Notes under the pieces: generated by a model | Database searches by the model: none | Seen by the model: only the letters and a program-made list of their open reading frames with translations | Told to the model about the DNA's origin: nothing | Shown: piece by piece, positions 34,518 through 46,875 of the stretch | Layout: every line of letters starts with the position of its first letter | Position numbering within the stretch: the first letter of the stretch is position 1 | Origin: Chalara sp. BL73 | Lineage: Eukaryota; Ascomycota; Leotiomycetes; Helotiales | Reading direction: 5' to 3' | NCBI GenBank assembly: GCA_918026815.1 | Contig: CAKJVC010000012.1 | Span: forward strand, 2,666,001-2,730,000 | DNA: 64,000 nt | Position numbers and translations under genes: made by a program

Positions 34518-35467
34518 TCACCATGCACAATGTCCACCATCAACTGCAGATGTAAAGTTAGCAAATATTCAGCAATGCCGTTCTATATTGAAACTTACTC
34601 CTCAAGTCTGACCCTGTCATAAAACTACTCGCATCACTCAACAAGAAGACCGCCGCACCTCTATACTCATTAGGCGTGCTAAGTCTCCCCAGCATGTTAT
34701 CTTTCGGCCAATCCACCCTCCTCTCCGGAAACTTCACAAACAGATCCTCGACCATTTTGGTCACTATGTAGCCTGGACTTATGGTATTTACCCTAATCCC
34801 ATGCTTTCCCCACTCCATAGCCAGATTCCTTCCAAGCTGTAAAACGGCTGCTTTGGAGGCATTGTATAGGGGACAGATGAGGCCTTTGTTGGCGACTGTT
34901 CCGCTCATACTTGCGATCAGCACGATGCTGCCGGGATTGGATCGTTTGACCATTTGTTTAGCCACTGCCTGGGCTGTGAGGAAGACGCCAGTAACATTGA
35001 CACCCAGCATGCGGTCTGCGTCATCCTTGGTGTATTCAAGCGCTGGCGTTTCTTGTTGGATACCTGCTGCAGCAATTAAGCCATCAATCTTCCCATGCTT
35101 CTCTGCTATTTCTTCGACCGCAGCGTTTAGCTTCTCCACCTCGCGAACATCGGTCCGCACGTAGTGCAGTTCCGTGCCTAGTTCTGATTTGGCGCGGTCT
35201 TGGAGAGGGGAGAATTCGTCTGAAGGTTCAGGAAGAAGGTCGAGTGCATATACTGTGCTTGCATTAGATGGTATCTCGAAGGATCAACCGGATACACAAG
35301 TTACCAATAGCACCAGCTTCAAGAAGTGCTTCTGCCTGCGCAAGACCCAGTCCCCTGGCACCTCCGGAGACGAGAATGATCCTCCCAGCTAAGCTGAACT
35401 CTGGGAGGTTTCGAGCAAGTTTAGCATCGTGAGCTGGGGGAGCGGATATTATTTCTGGAGAGGCCAT
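34518..35467 (-). CDS. Short-chain dehydrogenase/reductase (polyol or sugar type)
   Basis: NAD(P)-dependent oxidoreductase of the classical SDR family, 280 residues, cytosolic. Three exons: 35305-35467, 34599-35252, 34518-34543. The cofactor loop is SGGARGLG (Gly35-Gly41). Here AAAG replaces the usual NNAG. The catalytic residues are intact: Ser in IASMSG, Tyr184 and Lys188 in YNASK. NTISPGYI and a short last exon reading IDGGHCAW follow. That C-terminus and the length resemble fungal sorbose/arabinitol/xylulose-reductase-like SDRs, so a polyol or ketose substrate is likely but not proven. The 26-nt terminal exon is easy to miss; without it the protein would end in intron sequence. Confidence 0.9.
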
Positions 35468-36194
35468 GGTCAGTAGTAAGATATTGTTGAAGCTACGATT
35501 TTTGAGTGATTTATTGAAGAAACAAACACGATGCTTGAGGATAGCTTTGATTACACGGGAGGGTCGTATTTAAGCAGAGGAATTCGCTCTCCGTTTCGAC
35601 GTAATGGGAATCTCACATCGACCCCGCTGGTTTGGGGTGCTCCACGAGGACCAAAATGCGGGGTCATGACTTCCTCGAACCTCTGGCTGGCGGCACTACC
35701 CAGGTATCATGCTTTCTTGTGGAGTACGAGTTGATGAAAGAGGTTTTATCGAAGATGTGAGATTACTAGTATGTTCATCACAGCTCTTCAATGTTTAAAA
35801 CTAGTCCATTACATCAACAGTTATGACGTAGGCTCTAAAGTTGTTACGACCCCACGTTTGTGATCTTTACTTCCAACATCACTAGTAAGAAAATCCACTC
35901 TCAGGACTCCTGCATATAGTTGATATTGTCAAAACCTTTGACATCAAGATGTGAAGTAAACTTCAGAGATGCCAATCGGAAGGGACACAGTCACTGAACT
36001 AAGCCGCTAGGCTTAGTTAGGCTCTGGGCTACTTGTAGGCTCGCTAAACTCAGGGGCTACGGAGATATCCTTATTCATAACATGGCTCTTAAAGGTACCT
36101 ACGAAGAGAGTATTGGAGAAAGTATTCACTCATAACACTACCCCGACTCTCTATAAAATTGGCTCAGATCCAGAATCTGATGCTTATATGAAAA
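35468..36194. other. Gene-free stretch
   Basis: Upstream flank of the SDR gene plus sequence leading to the reductase relic. I see no promoter element or gene I can name. Confidence 0.4.
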
Positions 36195-36665
36195 CAGATG
36201 ACAATGGTCAAAATCACCCTACAGATTAACTATTACGGAACTTTAGCAATATCTCGGGAAATTCCACCTCTGATTCGTGAGGGCGGTCGTCTTGTAAAGG
36301 TTGCCTCCAGAGCAGGCTATCTGATCCGATTCTCTCATGCTCTCCAAAGTCTCTCCCCTCGGTGTCAACAACCTCTATTGACGTATGTACAGCATTAATG
36401 GAGAAACTCACCAGGGATGTGCGTATGCCGTGAGTAAGGGAGGGGAATTGCCTTGACTAAAGCTATCGCGCTAGAGACTAAGAAGGAAGGCACAGAAGTA
36501 CTGGCCAATATGTGTTGTCCAGGGCTTGTGCTTACGGATATGTCGAAAGGTAGAGGAATGGGAGGGCGGGATAAAGGTGCGAAGTCTCCATTTTTGCTTG
36601 GGTTGCGCGATATTGGGAAGTCATTGGAGGACTTCTGGAGGTCTGAGAGTATCATTGAGTGGTAA
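36195..36665 (+). pseudogene. Carbonyl-reductase-like SDR relic
   Basis: Two blocks in different frames match carbonyl reductases of the CBR1 type. Block one is INYYGTLAISREIPPLIREG, then GRLVKVASRAG, equivalent to the NYYGT...LP-LI--GGRLVNVSS region with the catalytic Ser. Block two, from about 36460, is TKAIALETKKEG, CCPGLVLTDMSKGRG, KGAKSPFLLGLRDIG and a final SIIEW, equivalent to the C-terminal third. The segment with the catalytic YxxxK and the whole cofactor-binding N-terminus are missing, and a stop precedes the second block. It is a truncated, inactive copy unrelated to the intact SDR gene next to it. Confidence 0.7.
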
Positions 36666-36694
36666 AATGTGAAGGAAACCAAAGGGCATTGGAT

Positions 36695-38008
36695 CTAGGT
36701 ATTCTGAGTCTCTTTATATATTGGCGGCGCATCCTCTTGTGTATATGGTGGTGCTCCTGTCACTTCTGCTGATTCGCCCATGATTGCACCCATTCTCGAT
36801 GGTCCATCACGTTCTTCTGGACTTGGTATATTAAAATTCCCACTCCTGATCATCTCAGCAGCTTCTTCAATACCTTCATTCATCCTCGCTGGTAAAACCG
36901 AGACATTGCTCCAGCTGTAAGTCGGCAGCGAAAATTCCTTCTCCAAACACCTAATCCTTAACTTAATCTTCAGAACATACCACCTCATAGCAGCCATTGT
37001 CGAGAACGTTGGTGTAACTCCCAGCCACTGTCTTCTCTCTTTAGGGAATACTCCACCGATCTTCATCGATCTATTCTTCTCCAAATTAAATGACAAGCCG
37101 ACCTTATCACAAAGAGGAAAATCATCTTCCATTGAGCCGTAATGATCGCCGAAAGTTCCTGGCGTCCGAACTTCCGTCCGTGAAAGTAGTTCCGCCCTGA
37201 TAGCCGTCAATTGGAAATCCGGCTCTACCATATCTGTTGGCGCCGTAGATACCGTGACTGAGATTGCGCCTGATTTCCCAATTACAAAGACTGTTGGTGC
37301 AGTGACGCTAACATTAAACGCAATAGTTTTTGTCTTGCTCTTGCTGCTGCTGCGGAACATGTCTTTGAACGACTCCTTGGTCGACAGTTCTCTGGGGATA
37401 AAGTTATCGTCATAGCGGTATTCATGTCTTAATCCTCCGTGCGGGGATCTTTGCATTACCTCACGGGGATCTGGGGACGCTTCCAATCTTGCTGGCATAA
37501 GATTCAAGTACTTCTCAGTTTTCCAGTCCAAGAATGATCGTTGCACTCTCGCTTTCAGCTTATAAGCGACAAGCGCCGACCTCCTGCCATGGCTAGTAGA
37601 CATAGTTGGCGGGAGTTGTTGTTTCCCAATTGTCGTGTAGTTCTCATTTAGCTCAAATTCTTGGGTAGCTGCTAACCCTTGCATCGTGAATGTCTCAGGG
37701 AACCTGAATTCAAAAGGCCACTCATATTTCGTGGCCCTCATTTTAAACTTCCCGCCTTTGAACACCGACTTCTCGTACGTAAATATAGTGTATTCGTAAT
37801 ATCGAGTGTTATCATTTCCGTTTGGCAAGGTTGTTTTTACTTTCCCACGGAATCTGATAGATACGTTCGGTATGTCACTATCCTCACGAAGCAGAAGGTG
37901 GATCTTTCCAGACACCCTCTGCCCAGGAAGGTAGCGATTGATGAATGAGCCAGGAGGAGCATTAGCTTCTGGCCCATATGGAGAATCGAGGATGATGTGG
38001 AATTCCAT
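36695..38008 (-). CDS. Arrestin-domain protein with C-terminal PPxY motif
   Basis: Single-exon gene, 437 residues. The N-terminal half has arrestin-like beta-sandwich features: MEFHIILDSPYG..., the PGQRVSGKIHLLL strand pair, VSIRFRGKV, and KYEWPFEFRFPETF. A second sandwich runs to about residue 370 (KIKLRIRCLEKEFSLPTYSWSNV is its last strand region). The C-terminal tail contains PPYT and PPIY (428-431). PPxY motifs recruit WW domains of Rsp5/NEDD4-type ubiquitin ligases, so by analogy with yeast ART adaptors this protein may select membrane transporters for ubiquitination and endocytosis. I infer the role from domain and motif only. No introns were needed. Confidence 0.82.
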   Translation of the reverse strand: MEFHIILDSPYGPEANAPPGSFINRYLPGQRVSGKIHLLLREDSDIPNVSIRFRGKVKTTLPNGNDNTRYYEYTIFTYEKSVFKGGKFKMRATKYEWPFEFRFPETFTMQGLAATQEFELNENYTTIGKQQLPPTMSTSHGRRSALVAYKLKARVQRSFLDWKTEKYLNLMPARLEASPDPREVMQRSPHGGLRHEYRYDDNFIPRELSTKESFKDMFRSSSKSKTKTIAFNVSVTAPTVFVIGKSGAISVTVSTAPTDMVEPDFQLTAIRAELLSRTEVRTPGTFGDHYGSMEDDFPLCDKVGLSFNLEKNRSMKIGGVFPKERRQWLGVTPTFSTMAAMRWYVLKIKLRIRCLEKEFSLPTYSWSNVSVLPARMNEGIEEAAEMIRSGNFNIPSPEERDGPSRMGAIMGESAEVTGAPPYTQEDAPPIYKETQNT

Positions 38009-39345
38009 TACTGTGAGCGAAATAGGTTTCCAGAAGTTGATGTTGTTATTAGACCATGGCTGATATTATATGATGGCGGATGGGGGCTGAGGTTGGGCTT
38101 GTGTGGCACAGTTCTAAGCATCTTGGCATCAAATGATATCATGTGGCACATGCAACTGTCTTCGAAGCCTATGCTTAAAAGTCTGAAGCATAAGCTCACT
38201 AGCTTGGTATGTCACGAGGACTCGTCACATTTAAGAATTCAAATCTTTGTGTATAGTCCCTCTTCCACCAAGTGTGCTTTACTGGAAGGGAGAAATCAAA
38301 CCTTTATTTAATGTAGAAAGAGTATTGATATTCTAAGACTACCGGCTTGTGCCTCAAACTCTGTAACATTACTAAGTTCTTCTGTGGCCTCCCTGTTAGT
38401 CATTGTCAAGGCTTCCGTCTCTTTCGGGGAGTGCTCACAATTACCGAAGTTAACTGCGAATAACTCAACTCTTACGAAATTGCAATATTTTCTCTTGCTC
38501 TATATCAATTGAATGCACTTTGGATATTTGAGAACTGTTGCGAGTATGATACTCTCCCAAGACACAGTAGAAATTCTACTCAATTTGTTAAGGGGGACAT
38601 TCGCCTGTTTTAGTCCCACTGATTTGGTCCACCACAAGCCTGGCGAACAATTCGCTTATGGTAGCGAACCCCTGAACCATTTTGAATCTACAGACGCTCT
38701 CTAGCCTCTTCTTGTATTAGCCGCAACCTATTTGGAAAGAACCAGTAATGAATGAAGACAAACTGAACTAATATCAGAGTCCGTGAACTTAGAAGGATAT
38801 TTCGCAGGGTTAGTTTCGGGAATTGAAATAAAAATCGAAAGTTGATAAAAAAAAATATAAAAAATCCGAATTAGATCAGCGCTTAAATTGTTACTGATTT
38901 CCACTTCCATATCGGCATCTTTAGACTTCAAACGCACTGGAACGACTTTAAATGATCTTTACAGAAAGGATTTTGATTGGAAACATATTACGACACCGAC
39001 ATGTAGTAGCTTTTGGTCTAATTAAAATGGTTGAGCCTAATGCCACTTGTACCCCGCAGTGTTACATACGTAGGAATTTATCGGCAGATATGAGTGCAGC
39101 GCCATATCTTTCGTGAAAAATCATTACATGTCAGGACAAATGCAAGTTCATTCGAACACCAAACAAATTGGCTGCCCGCTGGTAGCGCTAAAGCTCGGTA
39201 GTGTGACCTCACTTTGTGGGAATATCTGGGAAGTCAGTAAGCTACATCTTTTCCGAAACTGTAGAGTAGAATCAGGAAGTGTAGGGAGAGTTTCTCGGAA
39301 GCCTAAGATTTAGGTTTGACCATATAGTTCGACAACACGACAGAA
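38009..39345. other. Gene-free stretch
   Basis: Divergent upstream region between the arrestin-like gene and the monooxygenase gene. It contains only short unsupported frames. Confidence 0.4.
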
Positions 39346-41345
39346 ATGCCCGACTCCAAGTTATCCAGCGCTGAGCCGACCACAAATCACGCTCGCTTTC
39401 GTCTCTCTGAGGATCCCGTTCTCAAGAGACGAAAGCTGAGGCTTGTTTGTGTTGGTGCAGGATTCTCTGGCCTGACGCTTGCCCACAAGATTCAACATGA
39501 GCGTCGTTTAGAAGATGTGATTGATTTTCAAATATATGAGAAGAATGATGATGTGGGAGGGACGTGGTACGAGAATAAATATCCTGGTTTGGCATGGTCA
39601 GCTCCCTTCCAATGCATCATTATTCGATCTAATAAACGATAGTGATATTCCAGCCCGTAAGTTAAGTAGGACAGGCATGACGAACACATGCTGAACTCTC
39701 AAGATATTTACGTGTTTATGTTTGAGCCAAATCCGGACTGGTCTAAGTTTTATGCTCCTGGACCGGAGATCCAGAATTATCTCAAACGTACTGTTGCAAA
39801 ATACGGTCTTCAAAAGCATGTACAGCTTCGATCTCGAGTTATGGAGACTGTGTGGGACGACGACATCGGGAGATGGAGAATCAAAGTGAACATTGATGGA
39901 AATATCCAGGAAGATATAGCAGATATTCTTGTGAATGCAACCGGGTTCTTGAAGTGGGTGAATATTCTTGAAAATGAGCAGCTACCAACTAGGTATAGCA
40001 AATGGAGATGGCCAAATATACCTGGGTTGCATGACTTTGAGGGAAAGTTAGTGCATAGCGCAAACTGGTAAGTGTTTCGATATAGGCTAGATTTTGTGTA
40101 ACTTTTCGAAGGGACGAATCTTATAACCTGGAGGGCAAAAAGGTCGCCGTGCTCGGAAACGGCTCATCCGGAATACAAATTGTGCACGCAATACAACCAA
40201 AAGTGGCAAGCTTAACGACTTATATTCGAAACCCCACTTGGATTACAATGAACTTTGCTGGTCACAAAGCTAAAGATGGTAAGAACTTCGAATACTCGGC
40301 TGCCGAGAAGACTTTATTCCGGGATGATCCAACAGCCCATTTTGCTTATCGCAAGGATCTTGAAGCTACGTAGGTCGAACATTTTGTAGATAATGAAATA
40401 TCACTAATCATTAAGGATGAACGGAGGGTTTTTCATGTGGTATACGGGGCATCCATTGCAGCAACAAATTGAAGAAGCATGCCTAAATGGTATGAGATCA
40501 AGCTTAAAAGACCGTCCAGATCTTGTACATAAGCTCATCCCGACTTTCCATCCGGGTTGTCGCAGGCTGACCCCATGTGATGGCTACCTTGAAAGTCTAC
40601 AGCAACCAAACACCAAGATCTGTTTCAGTCAAATTGACCGTATAACCAAGCAAGGTATTCAAACCGCAGAAACAGAAGAAGAGTTTGATTTGATTGTCTG
40701 TGCTACTGGTTTTGATACTTCGTATGTCCCATCTTGGAAACTTGTTGGCCTCTCAGGTGCAACCCTGGAGGAAAGATGGAGAGTTAACCCTGATGCTTTC
40801 TTCGGAGTGCAAGTTGATACAATGCCAAATTATTTCATGTTCAGTGGGCCAAATAGCCCAATCGCGCATGGCTCACTTCATGCACAATTTGCTTGGACTT
40901 GCGACTATATCTTGCGGTGGGTGGACAAAATCGCAACTCAAGATATCAAGTAAGATTCTAGCCATAGCACCATGCAAAACTGAAATCTCGACAGATCGAT
41001 CACTCCAAAGACCGAAAGCGTTATCGACTATAATGAATACACCCAAGAATATCTCAAACAAACCGTTTGGGCTGACAATTGCCGTTCATGGTCAGCTCTT
41101 ATAAACCGAGTTGTGGCGTCAACTTCTAACTTGACTAAAGGTATAAAAATGGAAAAGAGAGCGGTGTTGTAAGTGGACCGTATGCCGGTTCTGTTTTACA
41201 CTTCAAAGACTCTCTAGAAGCCATAGACGCAGAGCATTTCGATATTGTCCACAGAAGCAAGAATCGCTTCAAATGGCTAGGCAATGGTCTAAGCATCAGG
41301 AATGAGAATGGCAGTGGCGACTTCGCATGGTATATGGAGATGTAA
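39346..41345 (+). CDS. Baeyer-Villiger-type flavin monooxygenase
   Basis: FAD/NADPH enzyme inserting oxygen into ketones, 573 residues. Seven exons close in phase: 39346-39596, 39643-39656 (14 nt), 39704-40067, 40112-40369, 40416-40949, 40995-41090, 41141-41345. The FAD Rossmann motif is GAGFSG (37-42), GGTWYENKYPG follows, and the NADPH Rossmann motif is GNGSSG (225-230). The BVMO fingerprint FxGxxxHxxxW is present as FEGKLVHSANWD (200-211), ATGF marks the conserved late block, and the C-terminal domain (SVIDYNEYTQEY, NGKESGVVSG) is complete. The gene is therefore intact, though the many introns and a 14-nt exon would mislead automatic prediction. It resembles fungal sterigmatocystin-style or steroid BVMOs. 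No other biosynthetic genes adjoin it, so its substrate is unknown. Confidence 0.92.
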
Positions 41346-43056
41346 AGGCAACCTACTGTCTCGACCTCAGGCTTGGCAGGTAGTTTGGTGTTTGCGCCAC
41401 AATCGCTTGGCCATGTGAACCAAATGTTGGAGCTGATACGAAAAATTGAGAACTTTGGAACTTTTGCCTCCTTTAAATCTAAGCATCTTATCGAAGTAGA
41501 ATGTGCGCATGGAGTTTGAATATGCGCATGGATTTTGGATGTCTCGATATAACCTAGTGAAGTATTGTAGGATACTAAGCCTTGGCAGAGTGATGTTTGA
41601 GCCGCGACAACAGTCGTACTTCGTGAGATTAAATTGGAATGATGGCAAAGAGGTGTGGCTCAGCAAATGCTCACCGGTTATATATAATATCTTCACGAAA
41701 TAGCGTGGCGCTGTAGAACTTAATCCTTGTTCGGCGTACAGGAAAGGCAATAACATGACTGCGGCCATCTGACTGTGTCACGAGACAACGCGCTTATTCC
41801 CTGATCCTTTATAAGGACTGTGGATGACACCGAATTTTGACACTCACCATATCCCTTGTGAGTATTCTACTCAAGAATTAAGGAGTCATCTGTTGGTATT
41901 AGGCTCTCATCTGTGTCAGAAATTCCTAGACAAAACCTAGGAAATTTGCCCTGCCTGACCGCTGCATATATAAACCGCGATGTAGTCTCTCATCATTTCA
42001 TACTTGCTTCGTTAAATATATCAATAAACCAAGAAATTCACCTAAGGTATCACGATCTTGTTATAGCAATGTACACGCGCCAAACAATGTACCGATACAG
42101 TCCAACGTGCCATTCTTGCAATAGCTCATACTGTAGGTGTCGTGCTTATAGCATATATGGTGAGATAATAATTCCAGATCCAAGTTCTTTACCGCATCCG
42201 CCGCTGACATATCACGTAGAGCCGGTGTACAGAAGCCTCCCATATAGAGCTTATCGACCTCCCTGTCATAGTTCTTCCTCAGATATTATAGATCTGCGGA
42301 TTCGAACACGGGACAACGGTTTCTGGAGGCCTTGTCGCACAACCAATGTATCGATGCGTATATTCTGGTAAAGGGGTCAGTAGTTTTGAAGTATGGTTCT
42401 ATGGGAGATGCATGAATGTGGGTGGAATAATATATTCGGCGAGGAATCTATCGTTTATTGCTACTGAAGCTACTGCGGAAGGATTTCGGCGAGAGCTTGT
42501 AAGGCTGGATAGAGCGTAACGGATTAGATCTACATGGACTGCGGGAATATTTTATGTGTTTTTAAATAGCTGTTAAAACAGAATGAAGCAACTTACCTGA
42601 AAAATTATGGGACAGTGCTTTGTGCGGATTTGAAGGTGAGGAAGGAGACCTGCTCGTAGACGAGGCAGCGAAGACCGTTAAGTTCATGAAGCCCCAAACA
42701 ATGTACAGTCCGCACATCAAGACAACCTTCACAAACTTCCCCAACTGTGCGATTTACCATTAGAACAACATAAAAAAGACCTACAGTAGCGTACAGAGGC
42801 CCTATAATCACAGGATTGGACAAGGTCGCAGACTTTTAGGCTTTTCGCGAAGGAAAACAATGTGAACAAATATAAATAGACATATTTAAAATACAAAATC
42901 ATAGCTTGGACTCGTGCATCAGATACTCGTCAATTTCATTCAGCTATATTACATTCGCAAAATATCCATATCCTGACATGATCCCACAACTACATTACAT
43001 CCGCATAAAATATAAAAAGAAGCTCAATTTACAACTAACCGGAGCAATAAAATTTT
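41346..43056. other. Gene-free stretch
   Basis: No supported gene. A 152-codon plus frame (41913-42371), rich in Tyr/Ser/His, has no motif, signal peptide or splice support. On the minus strand near 42290-42310 a GTTCGAATCC sequence resembles a tRNA B box, but no cloverleaf forms around it. Confidence 0.4.
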
Positions 43057-46000
43057 TTAGTTCTTTTTTCCAGTCAAGGACTCCGTCACCATTCCAAGAC
43101 CCAGTCCCTTGAGAATACCTTTGAGGCCAAGACCACCAAGGAGATTGTCTAGCAGTCCTCCTAGACCAAGACCACTCAGCAGTCTTCCGACGAGACCCAG
43201 GACACCCGCTAGCAGAAGTCCAACAGCAGCGAGGATTTGACCCAACGGCTCTGCCAAGAGACCCCATAATGGATTCAGCTCCTTCTTGGCATGTGGCATA
43301 CCAGCGATCTTCTTCTTCGCACTCTCAATGGTCTGTGTGACTGTCCCAGTCAACTCCTTTAGCAGATCGGCAAGGTGGTATTCTTCTGGAGATGCCTCTC
43401 TTGCAGCAGTCTTGTGTTTAGCATTGGCCTGAATACGTCCATCGGGATCCATGGCTCGAATTGCGCCATTAGTCTCTTGGAGAATCGCACCACCTTGCTC
43501 AATGAGCGGCTTGACGGTATCAACCAGCTTCTGTTCATCAAGCTCTTCTTTTGGTTGGGCGTTGGCTTGATCGATCGCCTCTGTGATCATCTTGAGGATA
43601 GGCTTGATACTCTCAAGTGACTGGTCGATGCATGAAGCGAGACGACCAGCGAGTTTTCTGTCTTCCTCAATCTGCTTTCGCTCAGCGATCTCCTCTTCAG
43701 ATTCTTTAGGCTCCTCTGGTTCAGGCTCCTCTGGTTCGGGCTCCGGAATATCTTCTAGAAGTGTTACATGACCTACTGTCACTCCTTTACCATCAACAAC
43801 GTCACCGTCATCATCAATCTCGCACCCAGCGCATTTTTGAAGATTGCCGTCGGTCAGCTTGGCGATAGTATCTCCATTTTCATCGACCACTTCACCCTTC
43901 CGGTTAACCTTTCTTCCAGAGGCTGGGTGCTTGGCCTTAGCCTTCTCCTCTTCCTCCCAGCGTTCGGCCTTGCCTAGAGGATTGCCATTCTATAAACCAA
44001 GATTAGTCTCCTAACGCATATGCTCCATGAATTTAACTTACTTTGTCGAGAATGTCACCGTCGTCATCAACTGCTTTGGAGTACAACTGCTTTATATCTC
44101 CTGAGATAACTCGACCGATGATGGCACCGTGTGCATCTGCCACTTTCCCGTCTTTAGTCACACGAGGACTGTCAAATCCTGTAAAGGGGCCTTCTTTTTG
44201 ACCTCGACGTTCACTCTCTGGAACAAGTTCAGCTTTTCCAACTACTCTTCCACCTAGTTGAGGAACTCGGGGTTAGCTTCAAACCATAGTTTAGGAGTTC
44301 ATTTAGCTTACCATCATCCCAGATTTGCCCTTCCTTGTCCGCCATTCTGCCGATGAGACTTTTTGCATCTCCCTCGACCAGACGGCCGATAATCTGACCG
44401 GACCCATCAACCAAGTGACCATGCTTGTTAACTCTGCAGCCAGCCAAAGCAGACATGTCGACTGCCTCCGGCTCGGGTTCGGGCTCAGCTTCGGGCTCCT
44501 CCCATCGCTCAGCTTTCCCGATGGTGTTGCCGACCTGTACATCGATTAATTATTTGCGCTCTAATGGGATTTTAGAGTACCATCGTCTTGTATCTCTATG
44601 AGACATTATACTCCCAGCACTTGGCTTACCTTGTCGAGGATGTCACCATCTTTATCCACCTGCTTCCCCAGAAGCTTCTTTTCATCGCCTTCGATAAGCT
44701 GACCTACAATAACGCCTTCGAATATGACCTTACCGCCTTTTGTCACAGTGGCTCCTGGGAAGTCCTCAAAAGGAGACTCTGACGCAGCGGTCCGGTCATC
44801 AACCGGCAACAGCTCAGCAGTTCCGATGACCTTGCCTGAGTCGCTAAAGATTTGTCCTTTGGCATCGCACTTCTTTCCAATGAGCTTGGATAGCTCACCA
44901 GTGGCAACCTTGCCAAAAAGTCTTCCTTGGTCATCCACAACGTTGCCTGCCTTATTGACGACCTTGCCCTCTAATTCACTCAAATCTGCCTCTTCCGGCT
45001 CAGGTTCGGGAGCAGGCTCCTCTTCTTCAGAGCGCTCTGCCTTGCCTAGAGTATTACCGTGCCTGTCGAGAACATCTCCGTCGGCATCAACCTATAGTGA
45101 AGAAGTAAGAGTTAGTTTGCTGCTGCTGAAATTGGCGGATCACATGCTCACGTGACCCGCTTCAAATACAGAGGCAGAGACTTTACCTTCTTCCCAGCTA
45201 ATGTCTTGGCATCACCCTCGATCAGATTTCCGATGATTTGGCCATCGTAGATGACATTGCCGGACTTGTCTACCACTGCATCTGGGAAGTCCTCAAAAGG
45301 TGACGTAAGTGTGTCTGGCCGCTCTGACTCGGGAAGGAGCTCGACACGACCAACTTGCTTTCCTTTGTCGTCATATACCTTGCCCTCAGCATCGACTTTC
45401 TTGCCGGCCAATTTCTTAGCATCACCTTCGACAAGTATTCCCCATGGGGTGCCCTATGCCGAAATTTGGAGTCAGCGAAGGTACACGGGAAAGGGGTTCT
45501 GCTCCGCAATATGGCTTACCTGTTCATCAACTGCCTTACCGAGCTTGTTCAGTGTCTTTCCATCAAGGACTGAGAGATCTGGCACGCTGCCTTGAGCTTC
45601 GCCCTCGGCCTTCTCTGCCTCATCCTCGATTTTGTCGCCAGTCTCCTCAACCTTTGAGCCAACTTCTGATGGTACTTCGCCATCTAATTTCTCTCCAGCG
45701 TCGTCGACCTTAGAGCCAGCTTTTGTTGGCGCAGCATTATCTATCTTCTCTCCAGCCTCGTCTGCCTTCGAGCCGATCTCTGAAGGAGCCGCATCGCCTG
45801 CTTTTTCAAGTAGCTCAGGCTTGACCTCAACTTTTCCGACAATGCTTCCCGACTCCTTGACAAGGTTGCCTTCGGAATCGATGTCCTTGATGGAAGTTGC
45901 CACAAGGTCTTTTGGCTCGCCTTCCACCAATTTACCAATTGGGACTCCTGTCGCATTGGTAACTTCTCCATTATCTTGGACGCCGAACGGACCACTCAAC

Positions 46001-46875
46001 TCCGGTTTCTCAGTGTTATTGTCGGCTTGTGATTTGGAGTCGTCAACCTTGGACTCAATTTCCGATGGCGCAGCTTCTTCTGCCTTGGAGCCAAGTTCTG
46101 ATTTTGCGGCACTGGCTTTCGATCCAGCTTGAGACTCAGTATCTTTGAGGGCCTGCTCAAGACTAGCCTGACCGATCACATTTCCTTCATCATCCAAAAT
46201 ATCTCCCTCGTTATCCACCACTGATCCGTTAAATTGTGAACCGTTCTCACCTTTCACCTTTCCAATGACGTTACCATCAGAGTCTATTACGTCACCCGCT
46301 TCATTTACACTACCGGCTTGGATTGCTTCTGCCGCTTCGTCGTCATCCTCAGCGTGCCCATTGGTTGCGTTATCTGCTGTCTCGGTCTTGGCATCCTCTG
46401 TCTTGCCTGTTTCAGATGGTTGCTCTTCATACTCTCCATTCGTTTCAGCTTTCAGAGAAGTCAGCGGGATCATTCTTCCAATAAAAACTAACGGAGAACC
46501 TGGTGTATAAGCCCATGCTCAATGTATCAAGGCTTTTTCTACATTGAATAAGGATTTATACCAAGACCCAAAGCCAGAACTCTCAATCTTCCTCGCCAAT
46601 GTGACAAATCGGATGAAAATTGGGATAATGGACTTCTAATCCAGAGTTTGGGTAGTAATCGTCATAAAAGACGTTTCTCAAATGAAAAGGGACTGCTAAC
46701 CAGTATCAGCTGCCTGAGATGTTGTATCTTCCACTCTGGAAGGCATTTTGGTTTCTGTCTCTTTCTCTGGTGCGGGAGCTTCAGATGTCTTGTCTGCCTT
46801 CGGAGCCTTCTTTTTGATGCTCTTACTTGGAGTTTTTGGGAGATTTGGGGATTGTTGGACGGCAGTATCCGCCAT
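43057..46875 (-). CDS. LEA-like multi-repeat hydrophilic protein (DUF3659-type repeats)
   Basis: 1066 residues from seven exons: 46701-46875, 45520-46448, 45187-45453, 44630-45091, 44312-44534, 44042-44253, 43057-43989. The first acceptor is the least certain; 46448 closes the frame and has a CTGAC branch site. A basic Pro/Lys head (SPNLPKTPSKSIKKK) leads to nine repeats of about 60 residues with consensus G-x-V-x-x-x-G-x-V-x-D-x-x-G...iGk-l-x-G-d-x-k-x-l-x-G-k-x-v-d-x-x-G-x-i-x-D. Acidic Ala/Glu/Lys LEA-like stretches (GSKADEAGEKIDNAAPTK) lie between repeats 2 and 3. The C-terminal ~190 residues are helical and end in a Gly/Leu-rich, membrane-like stretch (LLLAGVLGLVGRLLSGLG). Such proteins are annotated as LEA-domain or DUF3659/DUF6987 proteins in fungi. 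A desiccation or wall/membrane stress role is inferred. Confidence 0.88.

Noticed and set aside
42285..42320. GTTCGAATCC on the minus strand, resembling a tRNA T-arm
   Set aside because: The flanking bases do not pair into a T stem, and no anticodon arm, A box or acceptor stem forms at the right distances.
41913..42371. 152-codon plus-strand frame rich in Tyr/His/Ser
   Set aside because: No signal peptide despite several Cys, and no recognisable fold or splice sites; likely chance.
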